This document shows positions 7,658 through 17,633 of a stretch of DNA of 62,363 nucleotides, one piece after another. Origin of the DNA: Hyphomicrobiales bacterium (GTDB lineage Bacteria > Pseudomonadota > Alphaproteobacteria > Rhizobiales > Rhizobiaceae); assembly GCA_900466575.1 (NCBI GenBank), contig UBMP01000031.1, positions 10,331 to 72,693 of the forward strand. Reading direction: 5' to 3'. A program made the translations under genes and the position numbers. Numbering within the stretch: the first letter of the stretch is position 1; each line of letters opens with the position of its first letter. The notes below the pieces were generated by a model. The model ran no database searches. It was not told the DNA's origin and was given only the letters and a program-made list of their open reading frames with translations.

Positions 7658-8824
7658 ATGACCAACAGTCATAAGTCGACCTTCTATGAATTCTTCGCCG
7701 GTGGCGGCATGGCCCGGGCCGGTCTTGGCTCCGACTGGCAATGTTTGTTCTCAAACGATTTCGATTTCAAAAAGGGCGCGGCGTATCAGACAAACTGGGA
7801 CAGGGATGGCCAAACGGTTTTAAAGGTCGGCGATATTCGCAAGCTGGAAACGAAAGAGCTACCAGGAACAGCCGATCTCGCTTGGGCCTCGTTTCCGTGT
7901 CAGGACCTGTCGCTCGCGGGCGGCGGAGCGGGTCTGCGCGGGGAGCGGTCAGGCACATTCTATCCCTTTTGGGATATCATCAGACGGTTGATCGGGGAGG
8001 CGCGCGCACCGCGCGTCGTCGCGCTTGAAAATGTCACCGGTACCTTGACCAGCCATGGCGGTCGTGACTTCGAGGCCATCTGCCAAACATTCGCCGAGAA
8101 CGGTTACAACTATGGCGCCCTTGTCATCGATGCAGCCTTTTTCGTTCCTCAATCCCGACCGAGATTGTTCGTCGTCGGCATTCGAGATGAAATCGGCGTC
8201 AACGATGTTCTGGTATCGCCGGGCCCGATCGAGCCGTTTCACACACGAGGATTACAGGTTGCGTATGAACGCCTCAATGATGAGGCGAAGGCGAAATGGC
8301 GGTGGTGGAATATCCCAACGCCGCCGCATCGCAATACCGTTTTCGCCGATCTTATCGAGAACCAACCGGACAGCGTGGTTTGGCATACGCCCGCCGAAAC
8401 GGCCAAGTTGCTCGGACAAATGTCGGCTCTGAACCTCGCCAAGGTCGAAGCGGCAAAACGCGCTGGGCGCCGCATGGTTGGCGCGGTATACAAGCGCACC
8501 CGTATTGAGGATGGCGTAAAGCGTCAGCGCGCGGAAGTGAGGTTCGACGATCTTGCTGGCTGCCTCCGGACACCGGCTGGCGGCTCCTCGCGACAGGTGA
8601 TCGTTGTCGTAGAAGGCGCGCGCATTCGCTCCCGCCTGATTTCTTCACGTGAGACCGCACGCCTGATGGGGCTCGATGAAAGTTACATCCTCCCGAAAAG
8701 CTATAATGAAGCCTATCATCTGACCGGCGACGGGGTTGCTGTGCCTGTCGTCCGACATCTGGCCCAACATCTGATTGAGCCTTTGCTTGCGATAAACGAG
8801 GCGGACGAAGAAGCTGTGGCATGA
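7658..8824 (+). CDS. DNA (cytosine-5)-methyltransferase
   Basis: The enzyme transfers a methyl group from S-adenosylmethionine to C5 of cytosine in a specific DNA sequence. From ATG 7658 it has 388 residues and the ordered C5-MTase motifs: I (FYEFFAGGGMARAGL), IV with the catalytic cysteine (ASFPCQDLSLAGG), VI (ALENVTGTL), VIII (PQSRPRLFVVG) and a C-terminal motif X region (GVAVPVVRHLAQHL). A target-recognition region lies between VIII and the end. The frame is open to 7565; ATG 7658 begins directly before motif I, but a TTG at 7625 behind AAAGAGAAACG is an alternative. It leads a same-strand set with a GIY-YIG protein and Vsr, so it is probably the protective enzyme of a type II restriction-modification system. 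Confidence 0.92.
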   Translation: MTNSHKSTFYEFFAGGGMARAGLGSDWQCLFSNDFDFKKGAAYQTNWDRDGQTVLKVGDIRKLETKELPGTADLAWASFPCQDLSLAGGGAGLRGERSGTFYPFWDIIRRLIGEARAPRVVALENVTGTLTSHGGRDFEAICQTFAENGYNYGALVIDAAFFVPQSRPRLFVVGIRDEIGVNDVLVSPGPIEPFHTRGLQVAYERLNDEAKAKWRWWNIPTPPHRNTVFADLIENQPDSVVWHTPAETAKLLGQMSALNLAKVEAAKRAGRRMVGAVYKRTRIEDGVKRQRAEVRFDDLAGCLRTPAGGSSRQVIVVVEGARIRSRLISSRETARLMGLDESYILPKSYNEAYHLTGDGVAVPVVRHLAQHLIEPLLAINEADEEAVA

Positions 8825-8933
8825 CCGTTGCCGCCTCTTCGGTTACGACAAATCGGAGTTCAGCCATTTGGGCTCCGCGTGCAAGCCGGTATAGTCCGCC
8901 ATCATTCATATGAAATCGATTCGGAGCGGCTGA

Positions 8934-9668
8934 ATGGCGGGAGAGCATAAACCCGACGATATCCACATCCCGCCGTTTGAGACAGAAGATCTTCGGCGAA
9001 ATCTCGTTACCTTGCTCGACAGTGAGTTCGACGATCCGGTAGCAGGTGAGAAGAGACGGATCGGCAATTTTCGTTGGGGCGTTTATCTATTCTATGATTA
9101 TGACGGCGAGCCGATCTACGTCGGGCAGACCAACGAGATGCTGCGCACCCGCATCAGAAGACATCTGACCAACCAGCGCACGGACGCGGTGGCCATGAGC
9201 GTTCTGGACCCGTTCGAAGTCTACGAAATCGAAATTTATCCTTTGCCGCAGTTTCAGGAGCTGACCGGCGGCCCTCAACGGGCTGTCGCCAAAGCCCATC
9301 TCGATGCACTGGAGTATGCCGTTTACGGCAAGGCCATTGCGGCAAGCCAGTTCAAGGCGATCCTCAATGAAAAAGATCCGCCAGCACCCATAGTCGACGT
9401 CGAAATCCCGCTTTCATTTCGGATGCGCGTCGTCTCGGACGAGGTCGCAAGGATCCGTTCGCATCCGGATTTCCGGATCGCACGTCGCGCGCTCATTATC
9501 TCTCGCCTTGCCCAGGTGATTTCAGAAAGAAAGGTGCAGGGCGGCCTGAGGAGGGTCTTGCTAACCCAGGCCAAACGCCTACAATGGCTCGCTGATCGTC
9601 GCTATCAAGCGCTCGGTGGCGCAGCGTCTATCGAGACAGGGACTGGCGATGAAGGCGAAGGCGACTGA
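8934..9668 (+). CDS. GIY-YIG nuclease, probable restriction endonuclease
   Basis: The 244-residue protein carries a GIY-YIG domain at about 47-145: GVY at 49-51, YVG at 62-64, an arginine-rich helix (Arg72, Arg75), the metal-binding Glu127 in ALEYAVYGKAI, and Asn in AILNEK. All GIY-YIG catalytic positions appear filled. The rest is helical and lacks the zinc finger or UvrC regions of repair GIY-YIG proteins. It lies 109 bp after a C5 methyltransferase and overlaps a vsr gene, the order expected for a type II restriction enzyme; Eco29kI-type enzymes are known GIY-YIG restriction nucleases. That it is the cognate endonuclease is inference; a homing-type or repair nuclease is less likely. Confidence 0.75.
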   Translation: MAGEHKPDDIHIPPFETEDLRRNLVTLLDSEFDDPVAGEKRRIGNFRWGVYLFYDYDGEPIYVGQTNEMLRTRIRRHLTNQRTDAVAMSVLDPFEVYEIEIYPLPQFQELTGGPQRAVAKAHLDALEYAVYGKAIAASQFKAILNEKDPPAPIVDVEIPLSFRMRVVSDEVARIRSHPDFRIARRALIISRLAQVISERKVQGGLRRVLLTQAKRLQWLADRRYQALGGAASIETGTGDEGEGD

Positions 9669-10110
9669 TAGTCGCCGCAGCGCGACGATGCGGGCGGTCA
9701 AGTCCGTTGATACGACGCCAGAGATGATTGTGAGGCGGTTGGCCCATCGCCTTGGTTATCGCTATCGTTTGCACAAGAAGAACCTTCCTGGGAAGCCCGA
9801 TCTTGTGTTTGTCGGTCTTCGTAAGATCGTCTTTGTGAACGGCTGCTTCTGGCACGGTCATAATTGTGCAAGGGGATCCAGACTTCCCAAAACCAACCGA
9901 GAATATTGGCAGCGCAAGATCGCTGGAAATGTTGCTCGTGATCAAGCCACTTTGGTGGCGCTGGAAGCCGCCGGCTGGTCAGTGTTCACCGTCTGGGAGT
10001 GTGCAACCAAGGTCTCGGAACGTTCCGCGCTTGAGCGTCGGCTTGTAGAGTTTTTGTCTAATGAACTGCTATATGGTGACACAGCTAGTGGAGCATATGT
10101 CAGGTTATAG
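9649..10110 (+). CDS. vsr: Very short patch repair endonuclease (Vsr)
   Basis: The enzyme nicks DNA 5' of the T in T:G mismatches that arise when 5-methylcytosine deaminates, starting very short patch repair. The 153-residue protein has the full Vsr signature: RSATMRAVKSVDTTPEMIVRR, the catalytic aspartate in PGKPDLVF, the zinc-site segment VFVNGCFWHGHNC, TNREYWQRKI and GWSVFTVWEC. ATG 9649 is chosen because it gives the normal length; the frame is open to 9616 only through overlap with the previous gene, and the genes still overlap by 20 bp, suggesting coupled translation. It fits the linked C5 methyltransferase, whose product makes such mismatches likely. Confidence 0.93.
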   Translation: MKAKATDSRRSATMRAVKSVDTTPEMIVRRLAHRLGYRYRLHKKNLPGKPDLVFVGLRKIVFVNGCFWHGHNCARGSRLPKTNREYWQRKIAGNVARDQATLVALEAAGWSVFTVWECATKVSERSALERRLVEFLSNELLYGDTASGAYVRL

Positions 10111-10148
10111 GATATAGTCGTTTTTTAGTTTGTGTTCCATAAACCAAA

Positions 10149-11345
10149 TTATGCAAACGGTGACTTCATCCCGTCGCGGACCTCGCTGATCGCTGACAAC
10201 AGCGATCGGACTTTGACGCCGCCCTTGGCAGGATAATCCTCAGTGCCGGCACCAACAACAATGCGGGTTTCGATTGCAAGGTCATCGCAAGCGACATGAA
10301 ATCCTCGCTCCACCTGTGGCGCGCTTGCCCTCTTTACCTCAATAGCAAGCTTAGGCTTGCCCGCGTGTTCGAACACCAAGTCAATCTCGGCTCCGTCCGC
10401 TGTTCGATAGAAGAAGGGAGCAGCATCTGGTCCTGCGGCATCGATGAGGGTTTCAACTACAAAGCCCTCCCAACTGGGCCCGACAATCGGATGGCCCAAA
10501 AGCTGGTTTAGTGTGCCTATTTCTAAAAGCGCGTGCACTAGTCCGCTGTCGCGGACATAGATTTTTGGGGATTTAACGAGCCGCTTTCCGAAATTGCCGC
10601 TCCATGGCTGGAGCCGGCGAACCAGCATCAGATCGACAAGCAGATCGATATAGCGGCCGATCATGGGTGCCGAAACGCCGAGCCCTTGGGCCAACCGGGC
10701 GCTATTGAGCGTACTGCCTTGTCCGTTGGCCAACATCGTCCACAAGCGACCTATCGTTGCCGCAGGCATGCGCGGCGCAAACATCGGTACATCGCGTTCC
10801 AGGTAGCTGCGGATGAAGGCTTCTCGCCAGATGTAGCTGTCTTCGTCGTTTGCTGCCGTCAGACTGTCGGGAAATCCACCGCGGAGCCAAAGCTGGTCAA
10901 TCTCAAGATTGGACGTGACCGCTTCCTCGGCACTGATGGAAGGCATCTCAAGATAGATGATCCGGCCTGCGAGCGTTTCGGAAACCTGCTGAATGAGGTC
11001 CAGCGATGCCGAGCCGAGCAACAGGAATTGCAGGGAGCGCTCACCATTTGCGCGACGGTCGTCGACAATTCCCCGCAGTTCGGCAAACAGATCGGGAAGC
11101 CGCTGCACTTCGTCAAGAATGGTCAGATGGCCTGCCTGGGCCTGCAAGAAGGCCTCTGGATCTTCCAGTTTTCGGCGATCGGCAGAACGTTCGAGATCAA
11201 GATAGAGCGTCCCAGGCAACTGGTCGGCAAGTTTGCGGGCAAGTGTTGTTTTGCCGATCTGTCGTGCGCCAATCAATGCAACCACGGGCGCTCGCCGGAG
11301 GGCTTGCTGGAGTGCCAATTCGATTCGGGTGCGCGGTATCAACAT
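10149..11345 (-). CDS. AAA ATPase with DUF4143 domain
   Basis: The 398-residue protein belongs to the AAA_14/DUF4143 family. It has Walker A GARQIGKTTLA at about 26-36, Walker B LTILDEVQRLP at about 75-85, and a sensor segment LLLGSAS. The C-terminal half contains the DUF4143 region with a PD-(D/E)XK-like core (EIDLVFEHAGKPKLAIEVKR). Members are frequent in mobile regions and near toxin-antitoxin and defence loci; their biochemical role is not settled. It runs convergently with vsr, ends 39 bp from it, and stands alone. The start ATG at 11345 precedes the P-loop by the usual 26 residues. The family call is firm; function is not. Confidence 0.88.
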   Translation of the reverse strand: MLIPRTRIELALQQALRRAPVVALIGARQIGKTTLARKLADQLPGTLYLDLERSADRRKLEDPEAFLQAQAGHLTILDEVQRLPDLFAELRGIVDDRRANGERSLQFLLLGSASLDLIQQVSETLAGRIIYLEMPSISAEEAVTSNLEIDQLWLRGGFPDSLTAANDEDSYIWREAFIRSYLERDVPMFAPRMPAATIGRLWTMLANGQGSTLNSARLAQGLGVSAPMIGRYIDLLVDLMLVRRLQPWSGNFGKRLVKSPKIYVRDSGLVHALLEIGTLNQLLGHPIVGPSWEGFVVETLIDAAGPDAAPFFYRTADGAEIDLVFEHAGKPKLAIEVKRASAPQVERGFHVACDDLAIETRIVVGAGTEDYPAKGGVKVRSLLSAISEVRDGMKSPFA

Positions 11346-11442
11346 AGCCGTAAATCATAAATCAGAGTTGCGATTTACGGTCAATAACCTTTTCCGTATT
11401 TGGCTTTTGTGGCAGTGACCACTGGAAGGTTGCGATTGCGCC

Positions 11443-14172
11443 TTATCGGCGTGATCCTTTCCTCGGCCGCGCCTCATCTGACTGTTTTAGGTGTCGTGCG
11501 CGGCCCGCCCATGACTCAGGAAACCAGGTTCTTGCCTTTGCAAATGCGACGAAGTCGGCGCCGCTCATGGGACGGGCCAACGCGTAACCCTGCAGTGTGT
11601 GACAGCCAAGGTTGCGCAAGATCTTCACATGTTCGAGTGTCTCCACGCCCTCTGCAACGATTTCAATGTCGCGCGACCTGCCTATGTCAATTATGGAAGC
11701 GACAAGGGCGCGCTGCGATTGCGAGTTGACGACTGGCTGAATGATTTCGCGCGCGATTTTGAGGCGCCGCGGCATAAGTTTCAAGAGAGTGACGATCGAA
11801 GCGCGGCCGGTGCCGAAATCGTCAATTTCAACCTCAACACCTAAATCCTTCAATTGCTCAGTTCGCCGCAAAAGTTCCCCATCATCCGCTTCGAAGGAGA
11901 TCGATTCCAGCAATTCGATGGAAATGGTGCCCGGCTTCAGGGCAAGTTCGCGCAGCTCGTGGATGAGTTTGTCGTCCCCCAGTCGCTGCGCAGAAACGTT
12001 TACCGAAAATCTTGGGACCTCAATGCCGTTGGCGAGCAAGCGAATGTACTGGTCTCTAGCATGGCCTAAGACGATAGAGTCGATTTTGGAAACAACGTGG
12101 AGGTTCTCCGCAGTCTTCAAAAATTTGTCCGGCGTAAGGGTCCCTTTCTCTGGGTGTTGCCAGCGCGCCAAAGCTTCGAACCCATTGATTTCAAGGCTCG
12201 TCGCGTCGAACTGAGGCTGGTACCAGGCGATAAACTCCTGCTGTTCTATCCCCCGCAGAAGATCATCGGCGCACTTCTTGGTGTTGAGCGCGACCTCCTT
12301 CAGCTTCGCAGCAAACCGTTCTACCCGATTGCGGCCTTTGCGTTTCGCCTCGTAGAGCGCGATGTCCGCATTTATAAGAAGCTGTTCCGGCCGATCCACT
12401 CCGATGGTTCCCGTCGCCAAGCCAACGCTTGCGCCAATTCGGCACTCATGTCTCTCATAGGGGATCGGTCGCGCCAGCGCTTCAACAAGCCTTTGAGCGA
12501 GGGCCAAGTAGTCGCGGCTTTCGTTATCCTCGCCTGACAGGACGACGAATTCGTCTCCACCGATGCGGGCAATGAAGTCGCCTTCATAAATGTTCTGCTG
12601 CAATATCTCGGCAGTACGTTGCAAAATGAGATCGCCTGCGGCGTGACCGAACGTGTCGTTGACGTCTTTGAAGCGATCGAGATCCATATGCAGCACAGTC
12701 ACCTGCCTGCCAGCGGCATAATCCCGGATCACCTTGTCGAGGAAGCGCCGGTTGGCCAGTCCAGTCAGGGGGTCCTGAAGGGCAATGCGCTCCAGACCTT
12801 CTCGAGCTTCTTCCAAGCGCCGATTTTGTAGTTCAGCTCTCGATTTCGCCTCCCGAAGCTCGTCCTGCATTTGCACGTCTTCAGAGACGTCCCAGTTCAC
12901 GCCGATGATCTTCTTGTGCCCCGAGCTATCCTGATAGACGGTACCGAAAGCCTTGATATGGCGGATGCTCCCATCACGCTTGCGAATTCTAAAGCCGGTT
13001 GCATATGGCTCTCTCCCCTTGATGGCGTTGTCGAAGCGGCGTACAGCGTCTGCAAGATCGTCAGCATGCAAGGCGTCTTGCCAATCGGCATATGTGCAAT
13101 CGTCCCGATCAGCGGGAATGTCATACAAATCGCGCATCCGCTTATCCCAGTGCAGAATCTGTGCAGAAACGTCGAACTCCCAGACTCCGATCTTCGACGT
13201 CTTAAGCGCGAGTTCCAGCCTGTGGGTGAGCGCGGCTAACTCATCCTCGCGCGCTTGCAGGGCCGTCATATGATCCTGCCGATCGGCCATAAGCTTACCC
13301 GCCCAAACCATAGGCGCGAGAAAGAGCAGCGCGATCGAGAGCAACGTCATGCGCGAGACATACTGGTCGCCATTACCGGGCCAGCCGCCGACAGGAGCGG
13401 CATAAAGCGTCCAGTCGTCGTAGCCAAGGTTGATCGTCATCATGATTGGGCTGCCCTGAAGGAGCATGGGATCGCCGTAGAACACTGAAGGCTTGGGATG
13501 TGTGGGGCCGGTCGAGGCGATGGTCACACGCAGCCGGGCCGACGCGTCACTCAGTCCACTATCCGTGTAGAGCTTTTCGAGATCGATGACAGCAGACACG
13601 ATGCCCCAGAAGTGTTGGTGTTCACCACCACCTCCACTGATCAACGGATACCGCGCGATTAATCCCGTACCCCCTTGCACAAGGTGAACCGGACCCGTGA
13701 GCAACGGGCGTCTTGTTTGCTGCACTGTCAGTGCTGCGTCGCGTTGCTTTTCCTCTTTAAGATAGTCAAGGCCAAGTGCCTGTTCGTTTCCCTTCAATGG
13801 GTAGACCATCGCGACCTTCATATCAGGCGCGATCGCCACGTCCCTAATTTGCGGGGCCTCCGCCAAAATGCGGGCCGTCAACGGCTCCCATTGCCGCGGT
13901 GTGATGGTGGTGTTTTCGGAAATGGCATTACTCAGCCCTTGCACAAGAGCGACGGTTCGATCTATCGAGCCTTCGAGCTTGGCCTTCAACAGGCTCAGGC
14001 TCTGAACGGCGTCTGCCTTCGCACGATCCTGATTGATCTTATTGCGTTGAAAGTCGACGTAGGTCGCGAAAAAGCTGATGGCGATCGCCGCAATCATTGC
14101 AGGGACGAAATACACCAGACGAGCCTTTGAAAAAGGCATACGGATCGCCGCGAGCTTCAACTGTTCCGGCAT
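11443..14172 (-). CDS. CHASE-PAS-GGDEF-EAL cyclic-di-GMP protein
   Basis: The 909-residue inner-membrane signalling protein makes or breaks down cyclic di-GMP. Order: a membrane helix at about 16-36, a periplasmic CHASE-like sensor to about 270, a second helix near 285, a short coiled coil, a PAS domain (WEFDVSAQILHWDKRMR, with PAC segment), GGDEF with intact active site RIGGDEFVVL, and EAL with FEALARWQHP, SVNVSAQRL, IDDFGTG and AEGVET. Both catalytic motifs are intact, so it may be bifunctional. Start 14172 is chosen for its AGGA site and the membrane helix directly after; the frame stays open 237 bp upstream. It is a single gene. Confidence 0.92.
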   Translation of the reverse strand: MPEQLKLAAIRMPFSKARLVYFVPAMIAAIAISFFATYVDFQRNKINQDRAKADAVQSLSLLKAKLEGSIDRTVALVQGLSNAISENTTITPRQWEPLTARILAEAPQIRDVAIAPDMKVAMVYPLKGNEQALGLDYLKEEKQRDAALTVQQTRRPLLTGPVHLVQGGTGLIARYPLISGGGGEHQHFWGIVSAVIDLEKLYTDSGLSDASARLRVTIASTGPTHPKPSVFYGDPMLLQGSPIMMTINLGYDDWTLYAAPVGGWPGNGDQYVSRMTLLSIALLFLAPMVWAGKLMADRQDHMTALQAREDELAALTHRLELALKTSKIGVWEFDVSAQILHWDKRMRDLYDIPADRDDCTYADWQDALHADDLADAVRRFDNAIKGREPYATGFRIRKRDGSIRHIKAFGTVYQDSSGHKKIIGVNWDVSEDVQMQDELREAKSRAELQNRRLEEAREGLERIALQDPLTGLANRRFLDKVIRDYAAGRQVTVLHMDLDRFKDVNDTFGHAAGDLILQRTAEILQQNIYEGDFIARIGGDEFVVLSGEDNESRDYLALAQRLVEALARPIPYERHECRIGASVGLATGTIGVDRPEQLLINADIALYEAKRKGRNRVERFAAKLKEVALNTKKCADDLLRGIEQQEFIAWYQPQFDATSLEINGFEALARWQHPEKGTLTPDKFLKTAENLHVVSKIDSIVLGHARDQYIRLLANGIEVPRFSVNVSAQRLGDDKLIHELRELALKPGTISIELLESISFEADDGELLRRTEQLKDLGVEVEIDDFGTGRASIVTLLKLMPRRLKIAREIIQPVVNSQSQRALVASIIDIGRSRDIEIVAEGVETLEHVKILRNLGCHTLQGYALARPMSGADFVAFAKARTWFPESWAGRARHLKQSDEARPRKGSRR

Positions 14173-14500
14173 TGGTGTTCCTGGGTTCACTTCGTCACAG
14201 ACCCTGCTAGAAACGCAAAACTTCATTAAGATATCATTCAAGCCGGTGTCGGCGTTCTGGGGGTATTGGTCGGTGGAACGCCGTCGTTTATCCACCCTGA
14301 GTTGCTCGAAAACTAACAGAAACTTTGGATCAGGCGCTGACATCGACCGGACTCGAGGCCGACGCCAGCACCTGACTGCTCTCCTCTTCCGGCGGGGGTT
14401 GGGGGGCACGCCAGGATAGAGAAGATATAGTGATTATGCTATTTTTAGTGGCTTGCTCGTGGCTTACGAAATTGTTTTCTCGAATTGAAAGTGCAGGCCA

Positions 14501-14536
14501 ATAAACTGCGCCCCTGGACCGGGTGCGCAGTTTGTT
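14501..14536 (-). terminator. Probable intrinsic terminator after the chemoreceptor gene
   Basis: AAACTGCGC (14503-14511) pairs with GCGCAGTTT (14525-14533), with CCC/GGG pairing inside and a short loop. Read on the minus strand the hairpin is followed by TTTATT. It lies 26 bp beyond the chemoreceptor stop at 14562. The rest of 14173-14561 shows no gene. Confidence 0.6.
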
Positions 14537-14561
14537 TATCACCCCGTTGGGGTTCAACGTG

Positions 14562-16160
14562 TCAGGCGGCGTGATATCGTTGCGCCGAGGCGTCGCGCTC
14601 TGACTTCGACTTAAACCTTGACATGAGCCTCTGCAGGGAGACCGCCTCGGCGGCAAGCGAGGCCATGGCGGCTGACGATTCCTCAACGATGGCCGCATTT
14701 TGCTGCGTGTCCCGACCGAACCCGGACATGGCCTGGTCGATGACGGCAAGTCCGCTCGCCTGGTCGCTGGTATTGGTCGTGATCCGCGCCACGGCAGAGC
14801 CGATCGCCTCGATCTCGCCGATGATCGACTTCAGTGCGTCGCCCGCATCGTTGACTAGGCCAACGCCGGCTCGCACCTGTTCGCCCGACGTGCTGATCAG
14901 CGACTTGATTTCTTTGGCCGCCTGGGCGGAACGCTGGGCAAGTTCGCGGACTTCGGTCGCCACGACCGCAAAGCCCTTGCCGGCTTCGCCGGCGCGCGCC
15001 GCTTCCACGCCGGCGTTCAGAGCGAGGAGGTTGGTCTGGAACGCGATCTCGTCGATCACACCGATAATGTTGGCGATCTGGTTAGACGAGCCCTGAATCC
15101 TGCCCATGGCATCAATGGCATTGTTGACCACCAGTCCGGAGCGATTGGCCCCGTCTGTCGCCTTGGCGACGGTTGTGCCTACATCGCGTGCGAGACCGGC
15201 CGTCGAGGAGACGGCGGATGTCAGGTGTGAAAGCGCGCCCGACGTCTCTTCAATCGTCGCCGCCTGACGCTCCGACCGCGTCGAAAGATCGTGGTTGGTA
15301 TCGCTAATTTGCCGGCTGCCGACATTGATCTGGACGATCACGTCGTTGGCTTGCCTGATCAGGGCTTCCAGCCCATCGGCGGAGACGTTGTAAAGCGTCC
15401 GGAGATTGTCGAGATCGCCTTCAAGCGGCTGCGTGACACGATAGCCCACATTGCCGTCGGCGAGCTTGTTGAGGGCTTCGCCGATGACATCGACCGCAGC
15501 CGAAACGGAGGCCGCCTCGCGATTGCGTTCGGCCTCGTGAGACTGGCGGTCGCGTTCGGCCCGTTCCGTCGCGGCCTCGATTTCGCGCGTCGCGATTTCG
15601 GCCCTTGCCTGCGCCGTCTGCGCCTGGGCGACCGCATCATCTGCAGAAACAAAGGCTCTGGAGAGCGCCACGGTCAGCGGGATGAGAACAGCCGTCTGCA
15701 AGACCAGAACCACCGCGTGCAGGACCACCCGCATGAAGTCGGAGTCGGTCGGAAATACCGCGAACGGCATGACAAAATAGAGAATGACGTGGTGGACAGC
15801 GACGAAAGCCGAATAGGCCATGATCGCACGCCAGTCGATCCATGTGGCGCAGATCGCCAGGGAGGCAAAGAAGTACATGTGAATGTCGATCTGCAGCGGC
15901 GAGCCGCGGAACGAATACACCATGAGCGCGACGGTAGCCGCATGAGCGGTCGCGGTCATCATACGTGTCGCCGATCCGGTGGGATCACGGAACCACGCAT
16001 AGGTGGAAGGCACGGCGATCGCGCAGGCCGCGGCCACCGCCATCCAGTCGAAACTGTCGGCGCCGAACGCTTCCCGCGCGGCGATCAAGGACACGTTGAG
16101 CCAGAGTATGGCAATGATGCCTCGACCGGCGACGCTACGCAGCTTTTCCAAAGATGCCAT
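14562..16160 (-). CDS. Methyl-accepting chemotaxis protein with multi-helix membrane sensor
   Basis: The 532-residue chemoreceptor signals to the CheA/CheW array. The N-terminal 175 residues contain about five or six hydrophobic segments with little periplasmic loop, so the ligand is probably sensed in or near the membrane. A long coiled coil (about 178-225) and a HAMP-like segment follow. The signalling hairpin tip [37 protein letters not shown] is intact. No CheR-binding pentapeptide is present; the tail is basic. ATG 16160 has GAGGAC upstream and overlaps the stop of the small secreted protein encoded just before it by 26 bp, so the two are likely co-translated. Confidence 0.93.
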   Translation of the reverse strand: MASLEKLRSVAGRGIIAILWLNVSLIAAREAFGADSFDWMAVAAACAIAVPSTYAWFRDPTGSATRMMTATAHAATVALMVYSFRGSPLQIDIHMYFFASLAICATWIDWRAIMAYSAFVAVHHVILYFVMPFAVFPTDSDFMRVVLHAVVLVLQTAVLIPLTVALSRAFVSADDAVAQAQTAQARAEIATREIEAATERAERDRQSHEAERNREAASVSAAVDVIGEALNKLADGNVGYRVTQPLEGDLDNLRTLYNVSADGLEALIRQANDVIVQINVGSRQISDTNHDLSTRSERQAATIEETSGALSHLTSAVSSTAGLARDVGTTVAKATDGANRSGLVVNNAIDAMGRIQGSSNQIANIIGVIDEIAFQTNLLALNAGVEAARAGEAGKGFAVVATEVRELAQRSAQAAKEIKSLISTSGEQVRAGVGLVNDAGDALKSIIGEIEAIGSAVARITTNTSDQASGLAVIDQAMSGFGRDTQQNAAIVEESSAAMASLAAEAVSLQRLMSRFKSKSERDASAQRYHAA

Positions 16161-16446
16161 TTTGTCCTCTTGTGCACCCGAGTGCGAGATTTTCGTTCAG
16201 GACCATCAGCGCGCCGGCCCGCATCAGCCGCGCCGCAAAGCCCGGCTCCGAAGAGTGGGCCACGACGAGCCAGTCCACGCGGCCGAAGGCGACGATACTG
16301 CCGTTCGACTGGGCGATCCTGCCGAGACGGGTTGAATTGGATTCGAAAGGACTGCTGACGACAAGAACAAACTCGCCGCGCGGGGCAGCCCATACAGCAA
16401 AGACCAGGAAGAGACACAGGGCAAAATTGGCAATGATCAATTTCAT
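16135..16446 (-). CDS. Small exported protein preceding chemoreceptor
   Basis: The 103-residue protein has a clear signal peptide or anchor ([20 protein letters not shown]) followed by about 75 residues with alternating hydrophobic strands. I do not recognise the family; the text resembles a short segment of a YfiR-like or periplasmic binding fold, but too little is present to say. Its stop overlaps the chemoreceptor start, so it may be a periplasmic partner of that receptor. The link is inference from coupling. Confidence 0.5.
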   Translation of the reverse strand: MKLIIANFALCLFLVFAVWAAPRGEFVLVVSSPFESNSTRLGRIAQSNGSIVAFGRVDWLVVAHSSEPGFAARLMRAGALMVLNENLALGCTRGQNGIFGKAA

Positions 16447-16649
16447 CCGCGCTGGAACTTCCGAAGTTACTCACTTAGTTATGTCTTACATAGATTTACA
16501 TACGAAAAAGTTAATGAAAAAAATATCGTCTCGGGTTCGTTCGTATGAGGCTTTTGTGGCTTTGATGTGCCGAATGCTACCTGTGTGGCAGATCGGAGGC
16601 TCTCCATAGGAATTGCGTGTAGCGAGCGGGTGGCGTCGCCTTGTTGGAA

Positions 16650-17190
16650 GTCAGCTATGAAGGGTGGCACAGTAGGCCTTTCGGGCGCGGCTTTGGGCGA
16701 GACGATAGCTGTCGCCGTTCATTTCCAGGATGCTGACGTGGGGGTGATGCGGTCCAGCAGCGCGTCGGTCAAACGCTCGGATCCCAAGGTATCCGTCCAT
16801 TCGTCAAACGGAAATTTGCTTGTGATGAGCATGGTGCCCCGCTCATTGCATTGCGAGATCAGCTCGAACAGCAATTCCGCGCCGGTCTTGGAAAGCGGCA
16901 CGAAGCCGAGCGCGTCGATGATCAGTAGGTTATAGGCGGCCATCTGTTTCTGGAATCGGAGGAGCGGCCGCTCGTCTCGCGCCTCCATCATCTCACTCAC
17001 CAGCGCAGCGGCCGTCGTAAACCCGACGGACAGGCCCTTTTGGCATGCGGCCAGACCCAGACTGAGAGCCACGTGGGTTTTCCCGTGCCGCTGGGCCCAA
17101 GCGCGATCACGTTCTCACGACGCTCGATCCATTTGCAGCGTGCCAGCTCGAGCACCTGCAACTTGTTGAGCTTGGCGTCGCGGCAAATTA
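16650..17190 (-). pseudogene. IS21-family istB remnant (helper ATPase), frameshifted
   Basis: Read on the minus strand, the frames together give an IstB-like protein: CRDAKLNKLQVLELARCKWIE, then GPSGTGK, then LSLGLAACQKGLSVGFTTAA, a DALGFVPLSKTG Walker B region, PFDEWTDTLGSERLTDALLDRIT, and finally MNGDSYRLAQSRARK in another frame. One frameshift falls inside the P-loop (near 17075) and another near 16740, so no functional product is made. The conserved DE of Walker B is DA. The N terminus and the istA transposase gene are missing. Confidence 0.85.
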
Positions 17191-17439
17191 AGTAATTGGC
17201 TGCTCGGATGCGCAGCCTACGATGTTTGCGAGTGGAATGGAGATGGCCTGACAGTGATCGGCGTTCAGATAGCCCAACAGTGGAAATGGTTCTTGGAAAC
17301 CGTGTTGATTATTGTCGCTCTAAACGTGCGGATATCCATCTTGGCCACGGCGTGGCCGTGAGACCGAATACGTTGAAGCAGACTGGTCAGGGATCAAAAA
17401 ATCACTTGCAAGCAGGGCGGGCCATACGTTTCCACTGAG

Positions 17440-17633
17440 AGCTGACCCGGCATTTCCACCGAGAAGTGACCCGCCTTTAGGTATCGTTCGTGTTGCTGGT
17501 CGGGGTCAAGTTCCTGCGTTTCTCCTTTGCTGTTTTGGGCTGATGGGCCGAGCTATTCTTAAAGCGGAAGCTGTCGTTTCCCGTTTCGAGGATGTGGCAG
17601 TGGTGGGTGAGCCTGTGGAGCGGCGCGGTGGTC
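17440..17633 (-). mobile_element. IS21-family 3-prime end, second remnant
   Basis: On the minus strand this segment encodes the C-terminal part of a second, different IstB (LHRLTHHCHILETGNDSFRFKNSS) followed by a stop near 17477 and the repeated GGGTCA...TGGAAA pattern typical of IS21-type ends (17435-17475). It abuts a chemoreceptor gene at about 17633, which it truncates. Between this and the other istB remnant, 17191-17439 has no recognisable gene. Confidence 0.75.

Noticed and set aside
15291-16358. 355-codon plus-strand frame opposite the chemoreceptor
   Set aside because: Antisense shadow of a clear chemoreceptor gene; Arg/Gly/Asp-rich with no domain.
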